The notes: generated from the sequence alone by a model not told the origin. A stretch of DNA of 44,892 bases from Ferruginibacter sp. (GCA_025351645.1 JANXVN010000287.1:1-44892); one strand, 5' to 3'; counted from the first letter of the stretch, positions 25,895-34,282 are shown. Made by a program: numbers and translations.

Positions 25895-26754
25895 GTAACC
25901 ATTACCATTCTTTCTTTACCAAAAATATCTTTTTTAATACGGGCTTCGCTGAAATTTTTAGTAAATAGCGCCGCCGTTTCTTTGGCGAAATTCTCATGCA
26001 CTTCCATAAATATTTTTCCTTTTGGGTTAAGATGTATGCTTGCAAAGGCAGCTATCTTTTCGTAAAATAATAAAGGAGATCGGTCAGGCACAAACAAAGC
26101 TTGGTGTGGTTCAAAGCCTGTCACGTTTTTATCCATCTTTTCTTTTTCATCCAACGGTATATATGGGGGGTTGCTAACTATCACATCATATCCTGGCATT
26201 GATGCCCATTGGCTTTCTTCTAAAAAATCAATTTTTATAAATTGTATTTCCGTTTGTTGTACGGCAGAATTATCTTTTGCAATGGCTAAAGCATTTTCGC
26301 TAACATCAATGGCAGTAACACTTGCAGCAAACAAATTTTTCTTTATAGCAATGGCTATGCAGCCGCTTCCGGTGCCAATATCTAGTATCGATGGATTTAA
26401 TACTTCTGCATCCTTCGCAGCATCCAACACCAATTTTACCAATTCTTCCGTCTCCGGCCTGGGTATCAAAACATGCTCATCTACTTTTAATTTCATTTTG
26501 TAAAACCATGCCTCTCTTGTTACATATTGTACTGGTTTATGCTGCAGCAAACCTGCCAGCGCAACTTCTAAGGCAACAGTAATTGTATCTGGCAGCAGCT
26601 TTTCAGGCTCTCTCACCACATCAAAACGTTGGATGCCCGCAAGGCTTGCCAGCACCCAATCTGTTATTATAGTAGCCTCGTTAAGGTTGTAAATAGCCTG
26701 CAATTGCTGCAAAAAAATACGGTATTGTTCCCTGTTCGTCATTTTAGCAAACAT
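25888..26754 (-). CDS. prmC: Release-factor glutamine N5-methyltransferase
   Basis: 288-residue SAM-dependent methyltransferase that methylates the glutamine of the GGQ motif in RF1 and RF2. An N-terminal helical domain (residues about 10-85) is followed by the Rossmann domain: PRPETEELV, the SAM loop ILDIGTGSGCIAIAI (about 115-130), the acidic IDVSENAL, and the catalytic NPPYIP motif (SNPPYIPLDE, about 190-199), then GFEPHQALF and GKIFMEVHE. M1 or M5 (26742) may be the start; M5 (MTNREQY) looks more natural. It diverges from ribD with a gap of about 50 bp and overlaps exbD convergently by 7 bp. Confidence 0.95.
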   Translation of the reverse strand: MFAKMTNREQYRIFLQQLQAIYNLNEATIITDWVLASLAGIQRFDVVREPEKLLPDTITVALEVALAGLLQHKPVQYVTREAWFYKMKLKVDEHVLIPRPETEELVKLVLDAAKDAEVLNPSILDIGTGSGCIAIAIKKNLFAASVTAIDVSENALAIAKDNSAVQQTEIQFIKIDFLEESQWASMPGYDVIVSNPPYIPLDEKEKMDKNVTGFEPHQALFVPDRSPLLFYEKIAAFASIHLNPKGKIFMEVHENFAKETAALFTKNFSEARIKKDIFGKERMVMVTY

Positions 26755-26772
26755 ACTTTATTTTTCTATTCA

Positions 26773-26780
26773 TAATTTTG
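26773..26780 (+). promoter_or_regulatory. -7 box ahead of ribD
   Basis: TAATTTTG matches TAnnTTTG and would place the transcription start near 26787, giving a leader of about 19 nt before the ribD ATG at 26806. No clear TTTG -33 element at the proper spacing was found. No FMN riboswitch fits in such a short leader. Confidence 0.5.
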
Positions 26781-26805
26781 CTGCCTGGCAACTAACGAAA
26801 CATAT

Positions 26806-27837
26806 ATGCACCGGTGCCTGCAACTGGCAAAGCTGGGGGCAGGCCATGTTGCGCCAAACCCAATGGTAGGCGCTGTTTTGGTACATCAGCATCGTATCAT
26901 TGGCGAAGGCTATCACGAGGTTTACGGACAGGCGCACGCAGAAGTAAACTGCATCGGCAGCGTAATCGAAGACGATAAAAAATTGATTCCCGAAAGTACT
27001 TTATATGTTTCTTTAGAGCCTTGCGCACACCATGGCAAAACGCCGCCTTGTGCCGACCTGATTATTAAGCATAACATACCGCATGTTGTAGTTGCCTGCC
27101 GTGATAGTTACAAAGAGGTAAATGGCAAAGGCATACAAAAATTACAACAGGCAGGCATCAACGTTATGGTAGGTATTTTACAAAAAGAAGCGCAGGGATT
27201 GAACAGCCGCTTTTTTACCTTCCACACAAAACAGCGCCCTTATATTATTTTGAAATGGGCGCAAAGCAATAATGGAAACATTGCTAATGAAGATTTTTCA
27301 CTAGTTAAAATAAGCCACGATATTACCGATAGGCTGGTGCACAAATGGCGCAGCGAAGAAGCCGCTATTTTAGTGGGTACCAATACGGCATTAAAAGATA
27401 ACCCATCGCTTACAAACCGTTTATGGCAAGGCAAAAATCCGTTAAGGCTTGTAATAGACAAGCAGCTGCAACTACCGCCAACACTGCATCTTTATGATGG
27501 CGCAGTAAAAACAATTGTATTCAACGAAGTAAAAAACGAAGAACAAAACAACCTGGTTTATTATAAGCTTGACGCTAGTGAAAATTTATTGCCCGCCTTA
27601 TTGACTGCTCTTCATCAACTAGGCATACAAAGCGTTTTTGTAGAAGGCGGCGCTACTTTACTGCAATCTTTTATCAACCAAAATTATTGGGATGAAGCCA
27701 GGGTAATTACCAACGGAATACTTAGCATCAACAACGGCACTAAAGCGCCACAACTTAATAACAATAGCCTGGCAAGCACACAAAAAATTGCGACAGACAC
27801 CATATCAACCTACTTTAATAAACACCATATCCATTGA
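26806..27837 (+). CDS. ribD: Bifunctional riboflavin deaminase/reductase
   Basis: 343-residue enzyme catalysing the second and third steps of riboflavin synthesis: deamination of the pyrimidine, then NADPH reduction of the ribose. The N-terminal cytidine-deaminase-like domain carries the zinc site H44-A-E46 and C73/C82 in PCAHHGKTPPC. The C-terminal reductase domain starts near residue 145 (RPYIILKWAQSNNG) with KDNPSLTNR and FVEGGATLLQSFI. The ATG at 26806 gives an N-terminus several residues shorter than usual; in-frame codons upstream (NETY) resemble the family but lack a start, and the -7 box supports the ATG. YigZ overlaps its stop codon. Confidence 0.95.
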   Translation: MHRCLQLAKLGAGHVAPNPMVGAVLVHQHRIIGEGYHEVYGQAHAEVNCIGSVIEDDKKLIPESTLYVSLEPCAHHGKTPPCADLIIKHNIPHVVVACRDSYKEVNGKGIQKLQQAGINVMVGILQKEAQGLNSRFFTFHTKQRPYIILKWAQSNNGNIANEDFSLVKISHDITDRLVHKWRSEEAAILVGTNTALKDNPSLTNRLWQGKNPLRLVIDKQLQLPPTLHLYDGAVKTIVFNEVKNEEQNNLVYYKLDASENLLPALLTALHQLGIQSVFVEGGATLLQSFINQNYWDEARVITNGILSINNGTKAPQLNNNSLASTQKIATDTISTYFNKHHIH

Positions 27838-28451
27838 CAACTTTGAGCGAGCCAACATTTTATAACACCATAGAAAAGCCTGCCGTTGCAGAATTTAAAG
27901 ACAAAGGCAGCAAATTTACCGCCTATGCCTACCCAATAGAATCTGCGGATGAGTTTAAAAAACTGCTACAAAATTTAAAGAAGGAACATCCCAAAGCAGC
28001 CCATCATTGCTTTGCCTATCGCATCGGCACCGATGGAAATAATTTTAGGGTAAGCGACGATGGCGAACCAGCCGGCACTGCAGGCAAGCCAATACTGGGG
28101 CAAATAGATAGCAAGTCAATCACCAACACCGCAGTAATAGTAGTGCGGTACTTCGGCGGCACTTTATTAGGCGTGCCAGGTTTAATAAATGCTTATAAAA
28201 CCGCTGCCACACTGGCATTTCAAGTAGTGCCCATAATACAGAAGCAAATAGAAATAAAGTACAGTATCCATTTCGACTACACTCAAATGAACGAAGTAAT
28301 GATGGTAATGAAGCAATATAACTGCACCATCATCAGCCAGGAATTACAATTATTTTGTAGCATAAAAGCAGGCATTGCCAAAAGCCGCTTGCAAGAAGTA
28401 CTGTATAAATTAAAAGAATTACAGCAGGTAGAAGTAAAAGAATCCGCATAA
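27834..28451 (+). CDS. YigZ/IMPACT family protein (TTG start)
   Basis: 205-residue protein of the YigZ/IMPACT family, of uncertain cellular role (linked elsewhere to translation control and nucleic-acid binding). The N-terminal UPF0029 domain contains EFKDKGSKFTAYAYP, the hallmark SDDGEPAGTAGKPIL (residues about 78-92) and VVRYFGGTLLGVPGLINAY (about 102-120). A small ferredoxin-like C-terminal domain follows (residues about 140-200). No ATG lies near the N-terminus. The TTG at 27834 overlaps the ribD stop as TTGA, which suggests translational coupling; TTG at 27843 is the alternative. Co-transcribed with ribD. Confidence 0.9.
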   Translation: MTTLSEPTFYNTIEKPAVAEFKDKGSKFTAYAYPIESADEFKKLLQNLKKEHPKAAHHCFAYRIGTDGNNFRVSDDGEPAGTAGKPILGQIDSKSITNTAVIVVRYFGGTLLGVPGLINAYKTAATLAFQVVPIIQKQIEIKYSIHFDYTQMNEVMMVMKQYNCTIISQELQLFCSIKAGIAKSRLQEVLYKLKELQQVEVKESA

Positions 28452-28492
28452 AAACTTGTATTTTTCAAGCACATTTTTAAAGCTATCAAACA

Positions 28493-28825
28493 ATGGACGT
28501 AGAAACTTTAAGAGACTATGTTTTACAGAAACCGTCGGTAACAGAGGGGTTTCCTTTTGGCGAAACAACCATCGTTTTTAAAATAAATAATAAAATATTC
28601 CTGTTAGTACCGTTGGATGCAGATCAATTAAAGTTCAATGTAAAATGCGACCCAGATACAGCGGTAGAGTGGCGGGATAAATATCCTGAATCTGTGTTGC
28701 CAGGATTCCACATGAATAAAAAACACTGGAACACCGTAATTGCAGATGGCAGGTTAACCAATAAACAGTTGCTGCAAATGGTAGATGATTCTTATAATTT
28801 AGTTGGTAAGATAAAGGCTAAATAA
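28493..28825 (+). CDS. MmcQ/YjbR family DNA-binding-type protein
   Basis: 110-residue small protein with the complete MmcQ/YjbR (CyaY-like fold) domain: METLRDYVLQKP-type N-terminus, SVTEGFPFGETTIVFKI (residues about 15-31), the DADQLKFNVKCDPDTAVEWR stretch, and the conserved PGFHMNKKHWNTVIADG (about 69-85). Family members bind DNA weakly or act as accessory proteins; function is unproven. It lies 41 bp after yigZ on the same strand and may be the last gene of the ribD group. The hbd gene converges on it across a 243-bp gap holding the 29-bp repeat. Confidence 0.9.
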   Translation: MDVETLRDYVLQKPSVTEGFPFGETTIVFKINNKIFLLVPLDADQLKFNVKCDPDTAVEWRDKYPESVLPGFHMNKKHWNTVIADGRLTNKQLLQMVDDSYNLVGKIKAK

Positions 28826-28907
28826 AAATCCTTTCCTTAATTTATTGATAGCCATAAAAATGTTTTTCGAGGGTCCGGCAAATACATAGTTAAACTCATC
28901 TTCGCAG

Positions 28908-28936
28908 GCCCGTCCGAATGGCAGCCGGGCGGACGT
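28908..28936 (+). repeat. 29-bp interspersed hairpin repeat, copy 2
   Basis: Same element as 14802-14830 in opposite orientation, with two mismatches. CGTCCG and CGGACG arms enclose AATGGCAGCCGGG. Here it lies between the convergent mmcQ/yjbR and hbd genes. No U tract follows, so a terminator role is not supported by the usual pattern. Confidence 0.7.
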
Positions 28937-29068
28937 TGCACTCTTTTACGGCATAACTTAATTGAGCTTTTACCACCAACAGTAGGGCGTATCTGTAAGG
29001 CAGGCCTTTAGTTTATTCGCCAACTTTTTCATAAAAAAATGGAATAATTTTTCTACAACTTTAGCAGG

Positions 29069-29959
29069 TCATAAAAAACGCTGGGCTACAATTAATTCCT
29101 TGTTGCCTGCTGCATAAGTATAAAAGCCTTCACCACTTTTAATGCCCAGCTTGCCGGCTATTACCATATTTATCAGCAGCGGGCAAGGTGCGTATTTAGG
29201 GTTGCCAAAGCCATCCTGCAATACTTTTAAAATGCTAAGGCAAACATCCAGCCCAATAAAATCAGCCAATTGTAAAGGCCCCATAGGGTGCGCCATGCCC
29301 AGTTTCATTACAGTATCAATTTCTTCAACGCCGGCAACGCTTTCATATAAACTACAAATAGCTTCATTTATCATAGGCATTAAAATGCGGTTGGCAATAA
29401 AGCCCGGGTAATCGTTTACTACACAAGGTATTTTACCAAGCTGTTTACTAAGTGCTACAATGGTATCCGTAACTGTCTTGGTGGTAGCATAGCCATTAAT
29501 TATTTCCACCAGTTTCATCACCGGCACGGGGTTCATAAAATGCATGCCAATAACTAACGATGGCCGCTTAGTTGCTGCGGCAATTTTTGTAATGGAAATG
29601 GAAGAAGTGTTGGTTGCGAGGATGCAATCGGGCGGTGCAACTTCATCCAGCTTATTAAATATTGTAAGCTTCAGCGCTATATTTTCTGTGGCAGCTTCAA
29701 TAATTAATTCTGCATTTTTAACACCTATAACAACATCGTTAACAATGCTAATATTTGTAAGGGTTGATATTTTTTGTTCTTCAGTTAAAGTGCCTTTAGC
29801 AATTTGCCTATCCAAGTTTTTGCTAATAGTAGCGATGGCTTTTTCGAGTTGAGCAGCATCTACATCAACCAAATTTACTAAAAAACCATGCTGTGCAAAC
29901 AAGTGCGCAATGCCATTACCCATTGTACCTGCACCAATAACTGAAATATTTTTTATCAT
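29069..29959 (-). CDS. hbd: 3-hydroxybutyryl-CoA dehydrogenase
   Basis: 296-residue NAD-dependent dehydrogenase that oxidises 3-hydroxybutyryl-CoA to acetoacetyl-CoA (or the reverse). N-terminal Rossmann fold: ISVIGAGTMGNGIAHLFAQHG (split at residue 20 only by convention), IEAATENIALK and NTSSISITKIA. The catalytic His is in GMHFMNPVPVMKLVEII. The C-terminal helical domain has DYPGFIANRILMPMINEA, GMAHPMGPLQLADFIGLD and GEGFYTY. It is a stand-alone form of about 290 aa, not fused to enoyl-CoA hydratase. It follows the glutaryl-CoA-dehydrogenase-like gene on the same strand with a 169-bp gap, so they may form one transcription unit. Confidence 0.93.
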   Translation of the reverse strand: MIKNISVIGAGTMGNGIAHLFAQHGFLVNLVDVDAAQLEKAIATISKNLDRQIAKGTLTEEQKISTLTNISIVNDVVIGVKNAELIIEAATENIALKLTIFNKLDEVAPPDCILATNTSSISITKIAAATKRPSLVIGMHFMNPVPVMKLVEIINGYATTKTVTDTIVALSKQLGKIPCVVNDYPGFIANRILMPMINEAICSLYESVAGVEEIDTVMKLGMAHPMGPLQLADFIGLDVCLSILKVLQDGFGNPKYAPCPLLINMVIAGKLGIKSGEGFYTYAAGNKELIVAQRFL

Positions 29960-29968
29960 TGTAGATTA

Positions 29969-30118
29969 TTAATGTCTTACATATTCTTGTGCCCAGTACT
30001 TCATAAAAGCGTCAACAAAAAATTTAAAAACTAAAACTGCAACCGATATGATTATTGCATAAAAAAGCACTTCTCTAATTATAATTTTAGCATTCTTTTC
30101 ATTTTTTAATATACAAAT
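29969..30118 (-). CDS. Candidate small single-pass membrane protein between GCDH and hbd
   Basis: In the 169-bp gap a minus-strand frame of up to 49 codons reads ILKNEKNAKIIIREVLF, then a hydrophobic helix YAIIISVAVLVFKFFVDAF, then MKYWAQEYVRH and a TAA stop at 29969-29971. The pattern (charged head, one membrane helix, charged tail) is that of a real small membrane protein. No ATG exists at the head; possible starts are ATT near 30118 or GTG near 30070, or a frameshift may hide the ATG a few bases upstream (an ATG in another frame lies near 30099). I do not recognise a family. Low confidence. Confidence 0.35.
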   Translation of the reverse strand: MCILKNEKNAKIIIREVLFYAIIISVAVLVFKFFVDAFMKYWAQEYVRH

Positions 30119-30128
30119 ACACCAAAAA

Positions 30129-31316
30129 TTATTTAAATGCATTTAACCCCGTAACGTCCATTCCGGTTATCAATAAATGTATATCGTGTGTGCCTTCATA
30201 AGTAATAACGCTTTCAAGGTTCATTATGTGGCGCATAACCGGGTACTCGCCTGTAATGCCCATGCCGCCCAGCATCTGGCGTGCTTCTCTTGCAATGTTG
30301 GCGGCAACTTCGCAGGCATTGCGCTTGGCCATGCTTACTTGCTGTGGCGTTACTTTTCCTTCGTTCATTAACACGCCTAGCCGCCAGTTTAATAACTGCG
30401 CTTTGGTAATTTCAGTTACCATCTCCGCCAGTTTTTTTTGTTGTAATTGAAAACCAGCTATCGGCTTGCCAAACTGCACTCTTTCTTTAGCATAGTTCAA
30501 GGCAGTATCGTAGCAATCCATAGCAGCACCGATGGCTCCCCAGGCAATGCCATAGCGTGCTTTTGTTAAGCAGCCAAGCGGGCCTTTCAAGCCCTTTACA
30601 TTAGGCAATATATTTTCCTTCGGCACTTTAACATTATCAAAAACCAGCTCGCCGGTAGCACTTGCCCGCAGGCTCCATTTACTGTGTGTTATTGGCGTAC
30701 TAAAGCCGGGCATTCCCCGTTCTACAATAATGCCCTTTATTTCGCCTGCATCATCTTTAGCCCACACTACTGCCACTTGTGCAAAAGGTGCATTACTAAT
30801 CCACATTTTGGCACCATTCAAAATAACGTAGCCATTACCGTTATCTTTATAATTGGTAAGCATCCCTGCAGGGTCGCTGCCATGGTCTGGCTCGGTTAAC
30901 CCAAAGCAGCCAAGCCATTCGCCGCTGGCTAGTTTAGGTAAATATTTATTGCGCTGCTCCTCGCTGCCATATTGGTAAATGGGAAACATTACAAGGCTGC
31001 CTTGTACGCTTGCTGTACTGCGTACGCCACTATCGCCGCGTTCCAATTCTTGCATCATTAACCCATAACTAATATAATCCAACCCACCACCGCCATATTG
31101 TTCAGGCACGGTTGGCCCAAAGCAGCCGAGATCGCCTAATTGTTTTACTATTTGTTGTGGAAACTCAGCACGCTGCGCATAATCTTCTATAATGGGGGAG
31201 ATTTCTTTTTTTACATAACTGCGTACGGCTTCCCTTATCAGCTTATGTTCTTCAGTTAGTAATTCATCCAAGTTAAAATAATCGGGGCTTATAAAATTAT
31301 CTGTTTTGGCGGCCAT
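30129..31316 (-). CDS. Acyl-CoA dehydrogenase, glutaryl-CoA dehydrogenase-like
   Basis: 395-residue FAD enzyme of the acyl-CoA dehydrogenase fold. Domain order is usual: N-terminal helices (LTEEHKLIREAVRSYVKKEI; PEQYGGGGLDYISYGLMMQE), the central beta domain with GCFGLTEPDHGSDP and KMWISNAPFAQV, and the C-terminal helical domain with FGKPIAGFQLQQKKLAEM and RQMLGGMGITGEYPVMRH. The active-site Glu lies in ITYEGTHDIHLLITG, which is the glutaryl-CoA dehydrogenase pattern (YEGTHDIH). That enzyme oxidises and decarboxylates glutaryl-CoA to crotonyl-CoA in lysine/tryptophan catabolism. The hbd gene downstream suits this, since crotonyl-CoA is hydrated to the HBD substrate. Confidence 0.9.
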   Translation of the reverse strand: MAAKTDNFISPDYFNLDELLTEEHKLIREAVRSYVKKEISPIIEDYAQRAEFPQQIVKQLGDLGCFGPTVPEQYGGGGLDYISYGLMMQELERGDSGVRSTASVQGSLVMFPIYQYGSEEQRNKYLPKLASGEWLGCFGLTEPDHGSDPAGMLTNYKDNGNGYVILNGAKMWISNAPFAQVAVVWAKDDAGEIKGIIVERGMPGFSTPITHSKWSLRASATGELVFDNVKVPKENILPNVKGLKGPLGCLTKARYGIAWGAIGAAMDCYDTALNYAKERVQFGKPIAGFQLQQKKLAEMVTEITKAQLLNWRLGVLMNEGKVTPQQVSMAKRNACEVAANIAREARQMLGGMGITGEYPVMRHIMNLESVITYEGTHDIHLLITGMDVTGLNAFK

Positions 31317-31386
31317 CGTACATCGTTTATTGGTTGATAATTATACTGGCGAATTGTATTGCATCACCAGTTTGGTATTTTACCCG

Positions 31387-31394
31387 CAAATATA
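31387..31394 (-). promoter_or_regulatory. -7 box for the GCDH-like gene
   Basis: On the minus strand the sequence is TATATTTG, an exact TAnnTTTG match, 71 bp upstream of the ATG at 31316. A -33 TTTG at normal spacing is not obvious. Confidence 0.45.
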
Positions 31395-31476
31395 ATATGC
31401 TTCTGGCTATTGCCCTTTAAATTGTTGTACTTTTAAAAGCAAATCGTCCTATCAACTAAACCAAAAAAATCCAACT

Positions 31477-31950
31477 ATGAGATTATTAACAAAAATAAGG
31501 CGGCTTATCCTGTTTTTTATGTTTGCCTTAATTATAAGCGGTGTTACAGCTTTTTCGGTAGAAACTGAATTACATTGGTTATTGCAGCATAGTTCTTCCA
31601 TCCCTTTGCCATTACTAAACTGGCTCCAGGCGTGCTATGACGCCATTACCGCAACGAATTTAAAATTTCCTATGCTGGCGTATGGGTACGATTGGTTGGC
31701 ATTTGCCCATATAGTTATTGCAACGGCATTTATTGGCCCCTTGAAAGATCCGGTTAAAAATATCTGGATAATTAATTGGGCTATCATCGCCTGTTTCGGC
31801 GTTTTTCCTTTAGCATTTATTGCAGGCCCAATCAGGCATATCCCTATGTTCCATATTTTAATTGATTGCAGCTTTGGCGTACTTGCATTGATACCATTAT
31901 TGATCTGTAAAAAATGGATACGGCAATTGAAGAAGCAAAGAGGTTATTAA
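31477..31950 (+). CDS. Hypothetical four-helix integral membrane protein
   Basis: 157-residue protein with four likely membrane segments: about 11-27 (LILFFMFALIISGVTAF), about 70-87 (YDWLAFAHIVIATAFIG), about 96-116 (IWIINWAIIACFGVFPLAFIA) and about 124-143 (FHILIDCSFGVLALIPLLI). Between the first two lies a periplasmic-type loop with ETELHWLLQ. The C-terminus is basic (KKWIRQLKKQRGY), suggesting it is cytoplasmic. His and Asp residues occur within or near helices (FAHIV, FHILIDC), but I recognise no catalytic motif or named family. It diverges from the GCDH-like gene and is followed by the dead ATPase locus. Confidence 0.75.
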   Translation: MRLLTKIRRLILFFMFALIISGVTAFSVETELHWLLQHSSSIPLPLLNWLQACYDAITATNLKFPMLAYGYDWLAFAHIVIATAFIGPLKDPVKNIWIINWAIIACFGVFPLAFIAGPIRHIPMFHILIDCSFGVLALIPLLICKKWIRQLKKQRGY

Positions 31951-32090
31951 AATTGATTGGAGGATTGTTATCAATTTTGTCAATAGGGCAGCAATGTTTT
32001 AAAACTGTAATAAAATCCGATTTTTGATAGGTATGATAGCGGCATTCAAATTTATTTATAAGGCTAATACCTATCATTGCAGTAGTTAAC

Positions 32091-32190
32091 TAATTCCATA
32101 TTTATACAAATTGGGAACCTAATTCCATTTTTACATATTTGTGTAAATATAGAATCCAATTCCATTTTTGCATATTTTTTGTAAAAAATT
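32091..32190 (+). promoter_or_regulatory. Three spaced repeats directly upstream of the ATPase relic
   Basis: AATTCCAT occurs at 32092, 32121 and 32158, each followed by an AT-rich TTTACA/TTTATACA-like stretch of about 20 bp. Units 1 and 2 end in partly complementary GGGAA and GAAT, making each unit a loose inverted repeat, and unit 2 holds TTTACA-N6-TGTAAA. The array ends a few bases before the ATG at 32196. It looks like a set of operator or promoter repeats for that gene. Confidence 0.5.
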
Positions 32191-32195
32191 ACGGT

Positions 32196-33345
32196 ATGAT
32201 TGATTGTGAAATATTGCAAGATGCAAAATATACTTACTCAATTTAGGGCGGTGAGTATTACGGGCCACGGCATAGTGGCAAGACAACTTTGAGTAAAATG
32301 CTTTTTAAAGGCAAGCCGTACATAAGCTTTGAAGGCCCTTTAAAACAGCGGCTGGCAAATGAGGATATTGCTCTTTTTATGCAGCAATATGCCAAAGGCG
32401 CAATATTGGATGAAGTACAAAGAGTGCCTAATATATTTAGGCAATTGCAGGGCATGTTAGATGTAAATACTAAAAGGGGGCAGTTTATCTTAACAGGCCC
32501 TAATAATTTTTTATTGCAGCAGCAAATCAGCCAATTACTTGCCGGCAGGGCTGGATATCTGGAGTTGTTGCCATTATCTTATGCCGAATTATAAAATGCA
32601 GGCCTGGCAAGCAATGACATTAACCAGCATATCCTTAAAGGAGGATACCCGGAAATATGGAATGAAAAACTTAATCCATCAAAGTGGATGAGTGCTTATG
32701 TACAAACCTATGTGCAAGGGGATGTAAGGCTGCTGCGGAACATTGTAAACTTTGGGGCGTTTAATCGCTTTACTATATTGTGTGCAAATTATGCAGGGCA
32801 AATTTTAAACCGGGATTAACTAGCCAAGCAAGTTGGCGTGGATACAAAAACTATTTTAGTATGGCTGGGCGTATTAGAAAGCAGTTATATTATTTACACT
32901 TTGCAGCCATGGCATAACAATTTAAATAAGCGCAGAGTTAAAAGCCCTAAATTATATTTTTATGATACTGGCTTACTTTGCTTTTTATTAGCAATAAGCC
33001 AACGTAGCCGCTTTAATTAAGCATACTTGGTATGGTGCCATTGTTGAAAATTGGGTGATTACAGAAATAAAAAAAAACGCACTAATAAAGGCATAACAGG
33101 TGGCATGAATTATTTTAGGGATAGTGCCGGCAACGAAATAGACCTGGTATTGGAAAAAAAATGAAACAATCGGTATTGAGATAAAAGCAACTAAAAAGCC
33201 GAGCAATAACGATTTGCACGGAATTAAATACTGGCAAAAATATCAACCTAACAGTAAAGGGATATTAATACATGGAGGAAATAAAAACGAAATGACGGAT
33301 GATTTTACCAGTTTGCTTCCATGGCATGCAGCAGGGGGAATATAG
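32196..33345 (+). pseudogene. Decayed AAA-family ATPase with DUF4143 domain
   Basis: Joined frames give a DUF4143-type ATP-binding protein: MIDCEILQDAKYT; Walker A GPRHSGKTTLSKM; KPYISFEGPL; Walker B region AILDEVQRVPNIFRQLQ; FILTGPNNFLLQQQISQLL; GGYPEIWNEKL; QTYVQGDVRLL; SPKLYFYDTGLLCFLL; GAIVENWVITEI; and the nuclease-like GNEIDLVLE...IEIKATKK, ending at TAG 33343-33345. Damage: a frame excursion between about 32235 and 32262, in-frame stops at 32592 and 32817, and frameshifts near 33000, 33070 and 33165. Function of the family is poorly known (often mobile, toxin-like or regulatory). Not functional as written. Confidence 0.85.
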
Positions 33346-33451
33346 TTAATGGTTATTTTTAAAAATTCATTTTACAGATGCGCACCATGGCTGGGCTTGC
33401 GGTAACTAATGGAACCGTAATGGTGTATAATAATTAACCTTTAATTTGTAA

Positions 33452-34261
33452 TTACAGCAACGCTAAATAACCAGCCATTTCATATTGGTATTGCCATGCA
33501 ACAGCTCGTGCTTCAACTGCAAAATCTTCTTTTTCACTTGCGTAGATGATTGCCCGGCTTGCATTGACCAATAAGCCACAATCCTTATTGAGCCCGTATT
33601 TGCTTACTTCCTGCAGGCTTCCGCCCTGAAAGCCTACGCCGGGTACCAATAAAAAATGATGAGGGATAATTTTTCTTATTTCAGTAAAGCCAGTTGCTTT
33701 GGTAGCACCAATTACAAACATCAAATTATCCGGTGTGCCCCAACCGCTTACTGTTTTTAAAACTTTTTCGTACAGGTATTCTTCGCTAATTTTTTGTTGT
33801 TCAAAATCGCTGCTGCCACTGTTGCTTGTAAGCCCTAACACAATCGCCCACTTATCATCAAACTCTAAAAAAGGGCGCACGCTATCTTCGCCCATATACG
33901 GCGCAACCGTAATGGAATCAAATTGTAATGTTTCAAAAAAAGCTTTGGCATATTGCGTAGATGTATTGCCGATATCGCCACGCTTTGCATCCGCGATTGT
34001 AAAGTGTTCTTTAGGTATGTAATTTACGGTGCGTTCCATTATATCCCAGCCTTGGGCACCCAGCACCTCGTAAAACGCCGTGTTTATTTTATAGGCAACG
34101 CACAAGTCTTTTGTTGCATCAATAATTTGTTTGTTAAATTCAAATATCGCATCGGGGTGAGATTGTAAGTGCTTTGGGATCTTATCAAAATCAGTATCCA
34201 GCCCAACACACAGGTAAGATTTTTTAAGTTGTATCTGATTGATCAGTTGTTCTCTTGTCAT
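33452..34261 (-). CDS. pyrF: Orotidine-5'-phosphate decarboxylase (type 2)
   Basis: 269-residue enzyme catalysing the last step of UMP synthesis. The subfamily-2 signature is clear: LCVGLDTDFDKIP (residues about 17-29), AYKINTAFYEVLGAQGW, the catalytic DAKRGDIGNTSTQYAKAFF with Lys and Asp pairs (about 89-107), APYMGEDSVRPF and the C-terminal phosphate loop LLVPGVGFQGGSLQEV. The N-terminal MTREQLINQIQLKKSY start is normal. It follows the PaiB-like gene by 21 bp on the same strand, so it is probably the last gene of a kynU-paiB-pyrF unit. Confidence 0.96.
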   Translation of the reverse strand: MTREQLINQIQLKKSYLCVGLDTDFDKIPKHLQSHPDAIFEFNKQIIDATKDLCVAYKINTAFYEVLGAQGWDIMERTVNYIPKEHFTIADAKRGDIGNTSTQYAKAFFETLQFDSITVAPYMGEDSVRPFLEFDDKWAIVLGLTSNSGSSDFEQQKISEEYLYEKVLKTVSGWGTPDNLMFVIGATKATGFTEIRKIIPHHFLLVPGVGFQGGSLQEVSKYGLNKDCGLLVNASRAIIYASEKEDFAVEARAVAWQYQYEMAGYLALL

Positions 34262-34282
34262 AATAATTGTATAAACTACGCA

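Noticed and set aside
26781..26805. FMN riboswitch ahead of ribD
   Set aside because: The leader is only about 20-50 bp and shows none of the conserved RFN stems.
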